Shown here piece after piece: positions 13,485 to 21,724 of a stretch of DNA of 22,937 bases. The stretch is from the NCBI GenBank assembly GCA_964369805.1, contig CAYJFM010000035.1:1-22937 (forward strand). Reading direction: 5' to 3'. Source of the stretch: CAYJHC01 sp964369805 (lineage in GTDB: Bacteria > Bacillota > Clostridia > Peptostreptococcales > Anaerovoracaceae). Under the pieces are notes generated by a model. That model saw only the letters and a list, made by a program, of their open reading frames with translations, was not told the DNA's origin and did not search any database. Numbering within the stretch: the first letter of the stretch is position 1; each line of letters opens with the position of its first letter. Both the position numbers and the translations under genes were made by a program.

Positions 13485-15701
13485 TTAAATTTTATATGGC
13501 TCATCTTTTTTAAGTAATTCTAAGAATCTTTCACCATCAACTGGCTTTTCAAATAAATACCCTTGAACCTTCATGCATCCATTTGCTTTTAGGAACTCTA
13601 CTTGCTCTACAGTTTCTACCCCTTCAGCTAGCACTTCTAGATTTAAAGCCTTTGCAATGTCTATTGCGCCAATGAAAATTTTTTGCTTTTTCTTTGAGTC
13701 TAAATGCTCATCCAAAAACACTTTATCAAATTTGAGAACATCTACTTCCAAACTTCCCAACCTATATAATGATGATACCCCTGTTCCAAAATCATCAATT
13801 GCCGTTGAAAATCCATCTTTTCTTAAATCAGATAGAGTGCTTTCTATATAATTATTTGTATCAACCATGGCGCTTTCTGTTATTTCTATTTCAATTTTAT
13901 CATGATCAATATTATAATGATTTACAATATTAGTATATTTTTTGCTAATGTCAGGGTCGCCTGCAGTCCAAGCAGACATATTTACCGCAATCTTTGGTAT
14001 TTTAATTTCTTTGTTGTTTTCAGCAATAAAAGTGCACACCTTATCCAACATATATATATCTAGCTGCTCAATAAAGCCGTTAGTTTCAAAAATCGGTATA
14101 AATTCATCTGGGAATATTTTACCCCCATCTTCTTCAACCCATCTAACAAGCGCCTCTGCGCCAATAATTTTATATGTATTCAAATCTATTTTTGGCTGAT
14201 ACATTACCTTAAATTCTTCATTTTCTAACGCTGCTTGCATTTTATTTATTATTAAGGTTCTATTCTCATAGGCTTCTTTCATTTCATTAGTAAATTCAAT
14301 ATATGAATTATTATGTGTGTTCTTTCCCATTATACAGGCAACATTGGCTCTATCGAGAATTATTTTTGTCGAACTTTCTGTGTTTGAAATCCCCCTTATT
14401 CCAACAGAGAATTTAATGTCATACCGATCTCCTACAATTTCCTTTATTGCAGGAATTAGTTTTACTTCAATTAGTTCTTGCATACTAATGTTGTTACCTA
14501 TTTTTCTAAAAAAAACAAAGTGGTCTGCATTAGTTCTCGTAATAAGTACTTCTTCTCCTAGCTCTTCTTTCAGGATATTGCCTATAGTAACTAAAATCAT
14601 ATTTCCATTATCATAGCCAAAATACTGATTAATTATTTTAAACCTATCGATATCAATTGAAATCATCTCATATTCATTTGGTTTTGCAGTCTTTAGTTTT
14701 TCTGCAACTTTTTCATGAAATAACTCTTGAACTGGTAAGTTTGTAATATTATCGAAACTCCTAGCATCAATCACGGCTTTTTTCCCCCTAACAACGGTTG
14801 CTGCATGTATAATAACTGCAATTAGCGCCGCCAGCGTTAAGTATAAACCATAGTCGTCTAGCATCTTTATTAAGGTGTATTTTGGTTCAAAACTTGAGCT
14901 TTCTTCAATTATAATTCCATTAATATCTTTTGAGTCTATATTTTCAATCATCTTATTGAAAATTGCTAAATACTCCTCTTCAAGAGTTTTATTTAAATAA
15001 AAATTCATGTCAACACTATATGGTGTCGCAGAAAGGCTAAAATTTTCATTATCAAACTTTAATGCATAGTCACCGCCAATAGTTGTTACTACTGCACCAT
15101 CTAAATTCCCTTCAGCATAATCGTTAACTAAGCTCTCATATTCTTGATAATATACTAAATTTGCTCCTTTTAAATATTCCTTTATTTCTACACTGTCGGT
15201 GTTTATATAGTCTACTACGCCATATGCTTTTCCAGTCCCATCAGTTTCTTCACTTATTTTAGTGTCACCATCCTTATATAATAAGAGTAGCGGCAAACTA
15301 GAATATGGAACTGTTGAATCAAAAACTTCGTCAGTATGACCATATTTGCATATCATAGAAAGTACAATATCAAAGTCCTCATGACTTTCTTTTGGGTCGT
15401 TTGTATAATAAGGTGTGTAATTTACTTTAAATCCATGCTCCTTTGCAATATGATTAAGGACAGTAACACTAATTCCGCTTGGCTGTCCTTCCTCATCTTC
15501 ATATTGAATTGGAATTTGATCTGCTGCATATCCTACTTCGAAAGTTTTTCCTTTAATTAAGCCTTGTTCTGCTGAAGTTAAAGTATTGCCTGAGATTGTT
15601 TCTTGTGTCTCCAATCCATATGCAAAAGCGGTTTGATTAATACCAACGGTAAACATCGTTACTATCAGGGCTGATATTAGTAAGTATAATATATTTTTCA
15701 A
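13485..15701 (-). CDS. Solute-binding sensor with degenerate GGDEF and EAL domains
   Basis: This encodes 738 residues. It opens with a signal peptide or anchor (about 1-28), then an extracellular amino-acid-binding-protein domain (SBP_bac_3, about 50-265) and one membrane helix at 285-303. A GGDEF domain (about 310-470) follows, then an EAL domain (about 485-730). The GGDEF signature is NADHF at 391-395, so it should not synthesise cyclic di-GMP. The EAL domain keeps its catalytic set: EAL at 516-518, Asn574, Glu607/609, DDFGTG at 636-641 and AEGVE at 692-696. The expected role is a ligand-regulated cyclic di-GMP phosphodiesterase, with the GGDEF part possibly binding GTP as a regulator. The start is TTG at 15701 with GGGGGGAG five bases upstream. 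The sensed ligand is unknown, perhaps an amino acid. Confidence 0.9.
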   Translation of the reverse strand: MKNILYLLISALIVTMFTVGINQTAFAYGLETQETISGNTLTSAEQGLIKGKTFEVGYAADQIPIQYEDEEGQPSGISVTVLNHIAKEHGFKVNYTPYYTNDPKESHEDFDIVLSMICKYGHTDEVFDSTVPYSSLPLLLLYKDGDTKISEETDGTGKAYGVVDYINTDSVEIKEYLKGANLVYYQEYESLVNDYAEGNLDGAVVTTIGGDYALKFDNENFSLSATPYSVDMNFYLNKTLEEEYLAIFNKMIENIDSKDINGIIIEESSSFEPKYTLIKMLDDYGLYLTLAALIAVIIHAATVVRGKKAVIDARSFDNITNLPVQELFHEKVAEKLKTAKPNEYEMISIDIDRFKIINQYFGYDNGNMILVTIGNILKEELGEEVLITRTNADHFVFFRKIGNNISMQELIEVKLIPAIKEIVGDRYDIKFSVGIRGISNTESSTKIILDRANVACIMGKNTHNNSYIEFTNEMKEAYENRTLIINKMQAALENEEFKVMYQPKIDLNTYKIIGAEALVRWVEEDGGKIFPDEFIPIFETNGFIEQLDIYMLDKVCTFIAENNKEIKIPKIAVNMSAWTAGDPDISKKYTNIVNHYNIDHDKIEIEITESAMVDTNNYIESTLSDLRKDGFSTAIDDFGTGVSSLYRLGSLEVDVLKFDKVFLDEHLDSKKKQKIFIGAIDIAKALNLEVLAEGVETVEQVEFLKANGCMKVQGYLFEKPVDGERFLELLKKDEPYKI

Positions 15702-15844
15702 TACTCTCCCCCCTTTTCACTGTTATAATTTACATTTATTATCTAGCACAAATTGCAATAGTTACTATTAAAATTATATCATTTTTTCATGTAAATTGAG
15801 TGTTTTTTCTAAATTTACTTTACTGGTTTAGCTTCACTTACAAA

Positions 15845-16768
15845 CTATAAGTTCAAATCTGTACTTAACACCTCTTCAGCTTCTTTTGCACGTTGCTCTT
15901 CACTAGAAACTTTTTTACCATATATAAACATAATTATTCCACCAGTAATTACAAGGCCTCCTCCAATATAGGAATTTGCGCCAAGGACTTGTCCCAGAAT
16001 AAAGTAAGCCAGTATCATTGAAAACACTATTCCCGAATAGTTATATATACTTACTTTGGTTGCTGGCGCTAGAGTATATGAGTATGTAAGAGCCAATTGC
16101 CCACCAGCAGCAAATAAGCCTATTAATAGCAATAAAATAAAATCTTCTAAAGTAGGTAGCACAAAATCCAACGCCATCAATGGAACCGTTCCTAGGGTTG
16201 ATACAAGGGAAAATACAAATATTATCAACCAAGGATGCTCTTTCCCTTTCAAGAAGCTAATCAATGTATATGCAACTCCTGAAAACACCGCGCCTCCTAG
16301 TGCTGCTAATAGAGGTAGAAGGGCAGAATCAAGTCCTGGCCCAGCAACAAACAAAGCTCCTATAAAGGCAATTATCATTGCTACTATTTGATATCTATAT
16401 AGTTTATCTTTTAAAAATACACAAGCAAACAACATAGTAAAAAAAGGTGAGGTATTCATAATTGTAGAAATATCTCCTTGATCTCCATTACCTGCTGCAT
16501 AGAAAAGGCTTAACATTCCTATAAAGCCTGCTAAGGACCGCAGTAACAAAAACTTAATGTGCTTTTTCTCTCCAGAAAACTTAACCTTATCTTTCTTGAT
16601 ATAAAACAAAGCCACACCCGCCGCTATTAAGTTCCTAAAGAAGACTTGCTCAAACACAGGGATAGTATCTGCTGTTAACCCAATTACAATTTGCATCATA
16701 GCAAACATTAAAGCTGAGGTCATCATTAGTATTGCTGCTTTTTTCGTAGTGTGTTCTGTGTTTGGCAT
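15845..16768 (-). CDS. DMT superfamily exporter with two EamA domains
   Basis: This is a 307-residue membrane protein with about ten helices in two EamA repeats (about 8-140 and 153-285). Typical blocks are FFRNLIAAGVALFYIK in the first repeat and LAPATKVSIYNYSGIVFSMILAYFILG in the second. Members export amino acids, cysteine-pathway metabolites, purines or other small solutes. Its ATG directly follows the stop of the desulfhydrase-family gene (TAAATG), and its ribosome site AAAGGAAAG lies inside that gene, so the two are translationally coupled. This suggests the substrate or product of that enzyme as a candidate cargo, which is inference. No clear terminator follows. Confidence 0.88.
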   Translation of the reverse strand: MPNTEHTTKKAAILMMTSALMFAMMQIVIGLTADTIPVFEQVFFRNLIAAGVALFYIKKDKVKFSGEKKHIKFLLLRSLAGFIGMLSLFYAAGNGDQGDISTIMNTSPFFTMLFACVFLKDKLYRYQIVAMIIAFIGALFVAGPGLDSALLPLLAALGGAVFSGVAYTLISFLKGKEHPWLIIFVFSLVSTLGTVPLMALDFVLPTLEDFILLLLIGLFAAGGQLALTYSYTLAPATKVSIYNYSGIVFSMILAYFILGQVLGANSYIGGGLVITGGIIMFIYGKKVSSEEQRAKEAEEVLSTDLNL

Positions 16769-17833
16769 TTATATCTTTCCTTTACTTATTTCTGCTTCGC
16801 TGCAGTTCTCTCTAATTTGGTTTTGCATCTCATCTGTGTGCTCTTTGCTAAGCAGACCTGCAATTCCACCTGTATGAATAAACACTGTGTTGTCCCCTGG
16901 CTTTATTTCTACTCCTTCGCTAATCATATGAAGAAGACCCCTAAACCCTTTTCCTGTATATGTTGGGTCTAAAATAATTGCTTCTGTTGTTGCCATTTCA
17001 AGAATAGCTTTTCTAGTAATCTCATCTGGCTTGTTATACTCAAATCCTGCAAAAGGAAAGTCTGCTGGCCCATTAATAATATGTATATCTTTTTCTTCTA
17101 CTTCTATATTTAGACCATAGAACTCTATAACTCGATTTGCATACTCTAATACAGCTTTCGCTGTAGTATATTCAGGTATAACTGGTACTCCTATGATCTT
17201 ATAGTCTGTTTTATAGTACTTTGCCCCTATAAGCAACCCTACATATGTGCCCATAGATCCACTTGCTGAAACAATATTGTTTACTTTTATCCCATCTTTA
17301 GCACTTTGCGCTATGATTTCTCTAACTGCATCCATGTAACCTAAGGCACCTATTTCATTTGATCCTCCCATTGGTATCTCATATACTCTATCACCCGTAG
17401 CAGCATATTTTTCAGCTATTTTCTGTAGAGTCTCTTCTCGCTTTGCCATATTATCAATATAGAATATATCTGCACCCATCAGCGCATCTAAAACCAAATT
17501 GCCCGACAAATACTCTGGTTTCTTTCCGTATAGAACCAGTATAGGTTTCAATCCTAGTTTTATGCAAGCAGCCACTGTTGTTCTTCCATGATTTGTTTGT
17601 AAGCCACCTTCTGTTACTACTGCTGTGCAACCTTTATCTATTGCATCTTTTAGCAGATACTCAAGCTTTCTAGTTTTATTTCCCCCAAGAGCTGGCCCAG
17701 CCATATCATCTCTCTTAATAAAAATTTTCCCACCACTTAAGTTCTCTTTATATTTTTCATTTAGGTTCTTTAATTCCTCAAGCTCTGTCGGATATTTGCC
17801 TAAGTCAACTTTCCCTATTTCTTCTAGTTTCAT
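16769..17833 (-). CDS. D-cysteine desulfhydrase/ACC deaminase family PLP enzyme
   Basis: This 354-residue PLP enzyme is of fold type II. The catalytic lysine is Lys53 in LGGNKTRKLE. The substrate loop reads TEGGLQTNHGR where characterised members usually have a T-AG-QSNH pattern. The phosphate-binding loop is SASGSMGTYVG near residue 190, and the C-terminal TYTGKGFRGLL and HTGG match the family. Members remove sulfide and ammonia from D-cysteine, open aminocyclopropane carboxylate, or use related beta-substituted amino acids. The loop changes mean the substrate should not be taken as settled. The ATG at 17833 has GGGGTGG six bases upstream; a TTG eight codons earlier is less likely. It sits between an EFR1 ferredoxin and an EamA exporter in one operon. 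Confidence 0.85.
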   Translation of the reverse strand: MKLEEIGKVDLGKYPTELEELKNLNEKYKENLSGGKIFIKRDDMAGPALGGNKTRKLEYLLKDAIDKGCTAVVTEGGLQTNHGRTTVAACIKLGLKPILVLYGKKPEYLSGNLVLDALMGADIFYIDNMAKREETLQKIAEKYAATGDRVYEIPMGGSNEIGALGYMDAVREIIAQSAKDGIKVNNIVSASGSMGTYVGLLIGAKYYKTDYKIIGVPVIPEYTTAKAVLEYANRVIEFYGLNIEVEEKDIHIINGPADFPFAGFEYNKPDEITRKAILEMATTEAIILDPTYTGKGFRGLLHMISEGVEIKPGDNTVFIHTGGIAGLLSKEHTDEMQNQIRENCSEAEISKGKI

Positions 17834-17873
17834 ATTTGCCACCCCTATTATAATCAAATTACAGCATTTAACT

Positions 17874-18686
17874 TTAAGAAAAAATTTCTGGACTCTTTCT
17901 TTCGTCTGCGTATTTTTCTTCTAGATCCTTTTTGTGAAAAAGAAAGCCCTCATCAGTAAATTTTTTTGCCTTCATTGGACATTTCTTAATACAGAAACAA
18001 CATTTAATGCAAACACCTGATACCGTTTTAGGATTCCTATCTATTGCCCCCATTCTGCACCCGCGCACGCAGATTCCACAGTCAACACATTCCTCTGATG
18101 TAACTGGTTTAACTTTTCTAATATCAATGTGTGTTCCATCATCTTTCCTCGGTTTATAGTATCCAAAATATGGATAACTACTTCCCATTTCCTCTAGTTG
18201 CTCACAGTCATCTATCCCTCTTGCAAATTTCCTTCCCATCATCTCACCAAAGTGTTTGGCAGTTTCCAAATCTTTAGCATCTGGTCTGCCTTTGCCTAAA
18301 ATCTCTGAAAAAGAATGTTCACCAATAAAAGCAGCTCCACCTATGACTTTACCACCTCGCTGAACAATTATATCCCTAAGTTCTGCCAAAGCATCTTGGT
18401 AGTCTCGATTTCCAAAAAGAACAACTGGAACAACTTTAGCTCCTGCTATCTCCATAGTGCTTAGATATTTAATTAATAGGTTAGGCAGCCTTCCCGCAAC
18501 AACAAAGATTCCTAAAAACACCAAATCTTCATTTTTGAATATCAAGGGCCTTTCCCTTCTTTCAGGTAAAGAAAAATCCTCAATAACGCAACTGTTTAAT
18601 CCGTCTGTCATTTTAGCTCCCCATAGCATTTCTTTTATTATTTTTTCAGTGGTGCCTGTTCCTGAAAAGTAACTTCCTATTAACAT
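17874..18686 (-). CDS. EFR1 family flavodoxin-ferredoxin fusion protein
   Basis: This is a 270-residue cytoplasmic redox protein. The N-terminal flavodoxin-like domain begins with GSYFSGTGTTEKI, the FMN-phosphate loop, and spans about 160 residues. The C-terminal part has two [4Fe-4S] ferredoxin motifs: Cys200, 203, 206, 210 and Cys226, 229, 232, 236, the second followed by Pro. An extra Cys230 sits inside the second motif. EFR1 proteins are common in Clostridia and other anaerobes and are presumed electron carriers without a fixed partner. GGGAAGGGA precedes the ATG by about nine bases. It is the first gene of the operon with the PLP enzyme, 40 bases away. Confidence 0.88.
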   Translation of the reverse strand: MLIGSYFSGTGTTEKIIKEMLWGAKMTDGLNSCVIEDFSLPERRERPLIFKNEDLVFLGIFVVAGRLPNLLIKYLSTMEIAGAKVVPVVLFGNRDYQDALAELRDIIVQRGGKVIGGAAFIGEHSFSEILGKGRPDAKDLETAKHFGEMMGRKFARGIDDCEQLEEMGSSYPYFGYYKPRKDDGTHIDIRKVKPVTSEECVDCGICVRGCRMGAIDRNPKTVSGVCIKCCFCIKKCPMKAKKFTDEGFLFHKKDLEEKYADERKSPEIFS

Positions 18687-18733
18687 TACTCATATCCCTT
18701 CCCTACTAATAATCTCACTCCAAGAAATATTGT

Positions 18734-18761
18734 ATCATATTTCTCTATCACTGTGTGCCAA
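18734..18761 (-). promoter_or_regulatory. Promoter of the EFR1-PLP enzyme-EamA operon
   Basis: On the minus strand TTGGCA (18756-18761) and TATGAT (18734-18739) are 16 bases apart, about 50 bases upstream of the EFR1 start. An overlapping TACAAT a few bases downstream is an alternative -10 box. Confidence 0.5.
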
Positions 18762-18856
18762 GTTCTCTAATGAGCTTCCACTTTCTTAGTCTTTGTTATC
18801 TTTTACCTCTTTAGGCCTTTTTTAGGCCTTTTGCTTATTAAAATATTAAATATACC

Positions 18857-18885
18857 TTGACATATAACGAGGAATGGTGTATTAT
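18857..18885 (+). promoter_or_regulatory. Strong promoter of the DUF2325 gene with an inverted repeat
   Basis: A consensus TTGACA (18857-18862) lies 17 bases before TATTAT (18880-18885). AGTTAG and CTAACT (18894-18899 and 18906-18911) form an inverted repeat over the expected start site, which is a plausible operator. It loosely recalls DtxR-type boxes, but that resemblance is weak. Confidence 0.75.
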
Positions 18886-18967
18886 TAGTTCAAAGTTAGT
18901 CGTATCTAACTAACTCATTCACAGGATACGCAGTAACAAATTGCTAAAAATTATAAGGGAGGATGTT

Positions 18968-19255
18968 ATGAGTATAGTAATAATTGGTGGAAATGAAAGA
19001 ATGGAACGCAGATATCTTGATACATGTAAAGAATACGGCTGTAAAGGTAAAGTTTTTACAAAAATGAAGGGCGAACTGAAGAGTAAAATCGGCTCCCCAG
19101 ATCTGATTATTATGTTTACAAATACAGTTTCTCATAAGATGGTTAACTGTGCCAACTGCGAGGCGAAAAAATGTAATGCGCAAGTTGAGATTGCAGCATC
19201 AAGCTCTCTTAATTCCTTAAAGTCTATATTAGACAAGGTAGTTAAATCTTCTTAA
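18968..19255 (+). CDS. DUF2325 domain protein with a cysteine cluster
   Basis: This is a 95-residue protein. The DUF2325 pattern is clear: MSIVIIGGNERMERRYLDTC, then KVFTKMKGELKSKIGSPDLIIMFTNTVSHKMV, then the serine-rich end ASSSLNSLKSIL. The function of the family is not established; members resemble a single nucleotide-binding-like alpha/beta unit. Here Cys61, Cys64 and Cys69 form a C-x2-C-x4-C cluster just after the conserved SHKMV, and Cys20 and Cys25 lie near the N-terminus. Metal or redox sensing is therefore possible, but this is inference. The ATG at 18968 is chosen for GGGAGG upstream; an ATG at 18941 has none. It has its own strong promoter and a terminator. Confidence 0.85.
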   Translation: MSIVIIGGNERMERRYLDTCKEYGCKGKVFTKMKGELKSKIGSPDLIIMFTNTVSHKMVNCANCEAKKCNAQVEIAASSSLNSLKSILDKVVKSS

Positions 19256-19287
19256 TTGCTCATTTCCTACATATAGTAAACATAAAT

Positions 19288-19338
19288 ATAGAACTCCCAA
19301 AAAGGTAGGCGCCAAGTCTAACTCTTTGGGAGTTCTAT
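19288..19338. terminator. Bidirectional terminator between convergent genes
   Basis: ATAGAACTCCCAAA pairs perfectly with TTTGGGAGTTCTAT (14 bases) around a 23-base loop that holds a small TAG/CTA inner stem. T-rich tracts follow on both strands. It separates the DUF2325 gene from the end of tex. Confidence 0.85.
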
Positions 19339-19348
19339 TAATTTTTCC

Positions 19349-21499
19349 TTATTTCTCTATCTTCATTGTTAAGGCAACTCTTCCTTTTTTCACATCAACA
19401 TCTATCACTTCTACATCCACAATATCCCCTACTTTCAGAACATCGGATGGGTGTTTAATGAATTTATTTGAAATTTGGCTAATATGAACAAGTCCATCAT
19501 GATGTACTCCGATATCTATAAATGCACCAAAATCGATTACATTTCGTACAGTTCCTTTAAGCCTCATACCCTTAGATAGGTCTGTTATTTCTAATACATC
19601 ACTTCTAAGTAATGGCTTTTCCAATTCCTCACGAGGATCTCTACCTGGTCTAAGTAATTCTAGCACTATATCCTTTAAAGTCTCATATCCAACTTCTATT
19701 TCCTTCGCTACTTTCTCCGGACCAATCTCTGCAATTTTTTTGTGAAGATTTCCAATTTCGCCATTTGCAACATCTTCCATGGTGTAGCCGCATAGTTCCA
19801 GTAACCTCTTTGCTGCTATATATGACTCTGGATGAACCCCTGTGTTATCAAGTATATCTCCATCTGTTATCCTCAAAAACCCTGCGCATTGTTCAAAAGC
19901 TTTAGGTCCTAGTTTAGGAACCTTCAGTAGTTCTTTTCTGTTTTTGAATCTGCCTTTTTCTTCTCTATAGGCAACTACATTATCTGCTGTTGTTTTGGTT
20001 ATTCCTGCTACATAGGATAAAAGAGATGGTGAAGCAGTATTGAGATTTACCCCTACTGAGTTAACGCAGCTTTCTACAACTCCTCCCAAGGCATTTTCTA
20101 GCTGAGTCTTTGGCATATCATGTTGATACTGCCCTACACCAATTGATTTAGGATCTATTTTTACAAGTTCTGCTAATGGATCTTGTAATCTTCTGGCAAT
20201 TGAAATAGCCGATCTAAGGGATACATCATGTTCTGGGAACTCTTTCGCACCCAGCTTGGATGCTGAGTATACTGATGCACCAGCCTCATTAACAATAATA
20301 TATGACAGATCTTTTTTTGTAAGTTCTTTAAACTTTCTTATTACTCCAACAGTAAATTGCTCTGACTCTCTTGAAGCAGTTCCGTTTCCAATTGCTATAA
20401 TATCTACATTATATTTTTTTAGCATTGCAAGTAAAGTTTTTTCTGCCTCGGCTACCTTACTTTGTGGAGGTGTTGGATATATAACCCCTGTAGTAAGTGG
20501 AAGTCCAATTTCGTCTACTACAGCTAGTTTACAACCTGTTCTAAAAGCAGGGTCTATTGCTAATGTCACCTTACCAGCAACTGGCGGTTGAAGTAGTAAA
20601 TTCTTTAGGTTCTCTGAAAACACAGAGATAGCAGCTATAACAGCTTTTTCTGTTAGCATACTTCTGGTTTCTCTCTCCATTGAAGGAAAAAGTAATCTAT
20701 CATAAGAGTCATCGATAGCCTCTTCTATTAGTTCCTTGCACAATGAATCCCCTGTAATATATTCTTTCCCTATAAGTTTTAAGCTCCTCTCTTTTTCTAA
20801 GCCTAGTGAAACCTTTAAGTAGCCTTCTTTCTCTCCTCTGTCTAGAGCTAGTATTCTATGTCCGGGCAGTGTGCTCAGTGGCTGGCTAAAATCATAATAA
20901 TCTGCATAGACGCTGTCTTCTTCTTTCGCTTTTGTACAGCTTATTTCTCCTGATTTTGCAATAGTACTTCTCAATGATTCCCTCACTTTAGGGTCATCTG
21001 AAACCACTTCTGCAATTATGTCTTTCGCTCCTGCAATTGCATCTTCTTGGCTTATTTCATCTGAAGTATACTCTAAAGCTTTTTCAAAAGGATCCTTATC
21101 TATCAGAGATTGATTTAAAATGTATTCCGCTAAAGGCTCAAGTCCTTTTGCTTTTGCAATAGATGCTCTTGTAGTTCTTTTCGGCTTGAAAGGTCTATAA
21201 ATATCTTCAACTTTTGATAAGGTAATTGCTTCTTCAATATCTTTTTCAATCTCTGTTGTTAATTTCCCCTGTTCTTCTATAGATTTTAGAACTTCTTCTT
21301 TTCTCTTCGCAAGGGATCTTAGGTATTCAAGTCTATCAGAAAAGTCTCTAAGCACTTGATCGTCCATCGACCCAGTTTGCTCTTTTCTATATCTTGCTAT
21401 AAACGGAATTGTATTCCCTTCATCTAATAATTTTTCAATGTTTTCTCCGTGAAGCTGCTTTACATTAAGCTCTTCACATATTGTTTTTATTATATCCAT
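19349..21499 (-). CDS. tex: Tex family RNA-binding transcription accessory protein
   Basis: This is a 716-residue protein of normal Tex length. The helical N-terminal Tex domain contains IPFIARYRKEQTGSMDDQVL near residue 31. The central YqgF/RuvX-like RNase H-fold domain starts at LAIDPAFRTGCKLAVVD near residue 315. Helix-hairpin-helix motifs follow at about 490-560 (LNTASPSLLSYVAGI and VPKLGPKAFEQCAGFLRI), and an S1 RNA-binding domain fills about 644-716. Tex binds nucleic acids and the transcription apparatus and influences transcription and stress tolerance in several bacteria; its exact job is unsettled. AGGAGA precedes the ATG. A promoter lies about 70 bases upstream, with a hairpin in the leader. 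Confidence 0.95.
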   Translation of the reverse strand: MDIIKTICEELNVKQLHGENIEKLLDEGNTIPFIARYRKEQTGSMDDQVLRDFSDRLEYLRSLAKRKEEVLKSIEEQGKLTTEIEKDIEEAITLSKVEDIYRPFKPKRTTRASIAKAKGLEPLAEYILNQSLIDKDPFEKALEYTSDEISQEDAIAGAKDIIAEVVSDDPKVRESLRSTIAKSGEISCTKAKEEDSVYADYYDFSQPLSTLPGHRILALDRGEKEGYLKVSLGLEKERSLKLIGKEYITGDSLCKELIEEAIDDSYDRLLFPSMERETRSMLTEKAVIAAISVFSENLKNLLLQPPVAGKVTLAIDPAFRTGCKLAVVDEIGLPLTTGVIYPTPPQSKVAEAEKTLLAMLKKYNVDIIAIGNGTASRESEQFTVGVIRKFKELTKKDLSYIIVNEAGASVYSASKLGAKEFPEHDVSLRSAISIARRLQDPLAELVKIDPKSIGVGQYQHDMPKTQLENALGGVVESCVNSVGVNLNTASPSLLSYVAGITKTTADNVVAYREEKGRFKNRKELLKVPKLGPKAFEQCAGFLRITDGDILDNTGVHPESYIAAKRLLELCGYTMEDVANGEIGNLHKKIAEIGPEKVAKEIEVGYETLKDIVLELLRPGRDPREELEKPLLRSDVLEITDLSKGMRLKGTVRNVIDFGAFIDIGVHHDGLVHISQISNKFIKHPSDVLKVGDIVDVEVIDVDVKKGRVALTMKIEK

Positions 21500-21520
21500 A
21501 TTTTCTCCTATACAAAATAT

Positions 21521-21550
21521 AAACGCTAGACCTCTTTCAAGTCAGCGTTT
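21521..21550 (-). promoter_or_regulatory. Hairpin in the tex leader
   Basis: On the minus strand AAACGCT and AGCGTTT close a hairpin that extends through GACTT/AGGTC with one bulged T and a G-U pair. It lies near the expected 5' end of the tex transcript, about 20 bases before the start codon, and is followed by TTTATATTTTG. It may stabilise or attenuate the message, or be an old terminator. Confidence 0.5.
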
Positions 21551-21566
21551 CAGTAATGATAAAGAA

Positions 21567-21595
21567 AGTCTATAGTTTTTTAGCCTTTCTGTCAA
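21567..21595 (-). promoter_or_regulatory. Promoter of tex
   Basis: On the minus strand a consensus TTGACA (21590-21595) precedes TAGACT (21567-21572) by 17 bases. An overlapping TATAGA at 15-base spacing is the alternative -10 box. Confidence 0.5.
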
Positions 21596-21669
21596 TGGAA
21601 TAGAGTAGAAAAAGTCCTTGTAAGTTATACAGGAACATTTTAGTGGTACAATGACTTCTCTACATTACG

Positions 21670-21703
21670 AAACTAGCACCAATTTCTCGGTGCTAGTTTT
21701 CCT
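21670..21703. terminator. Terminator after the LPXTG protein gene
   Basis: AAACTAGCACC and GGTGCTAGTTT form a perfect 11-base stem with loop AATTTCTC. It lies 25 bases past the stop codon of the leftward LPXTG gene. The better T-run is on the plus strand, so it may act in both directions. Confidence 0.65.
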
Positions 21704-21724
21704 TTATTCATTTGATTTTTTTAA

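Noticed and set aside
18811..18832. Two adjacent TTTAGGCCTTTT copies as a terminator or operator
   Set aside because: AGGCCT is self-complementary and could pair, but the loop is short and no gene ends here on either strand; I see no role.
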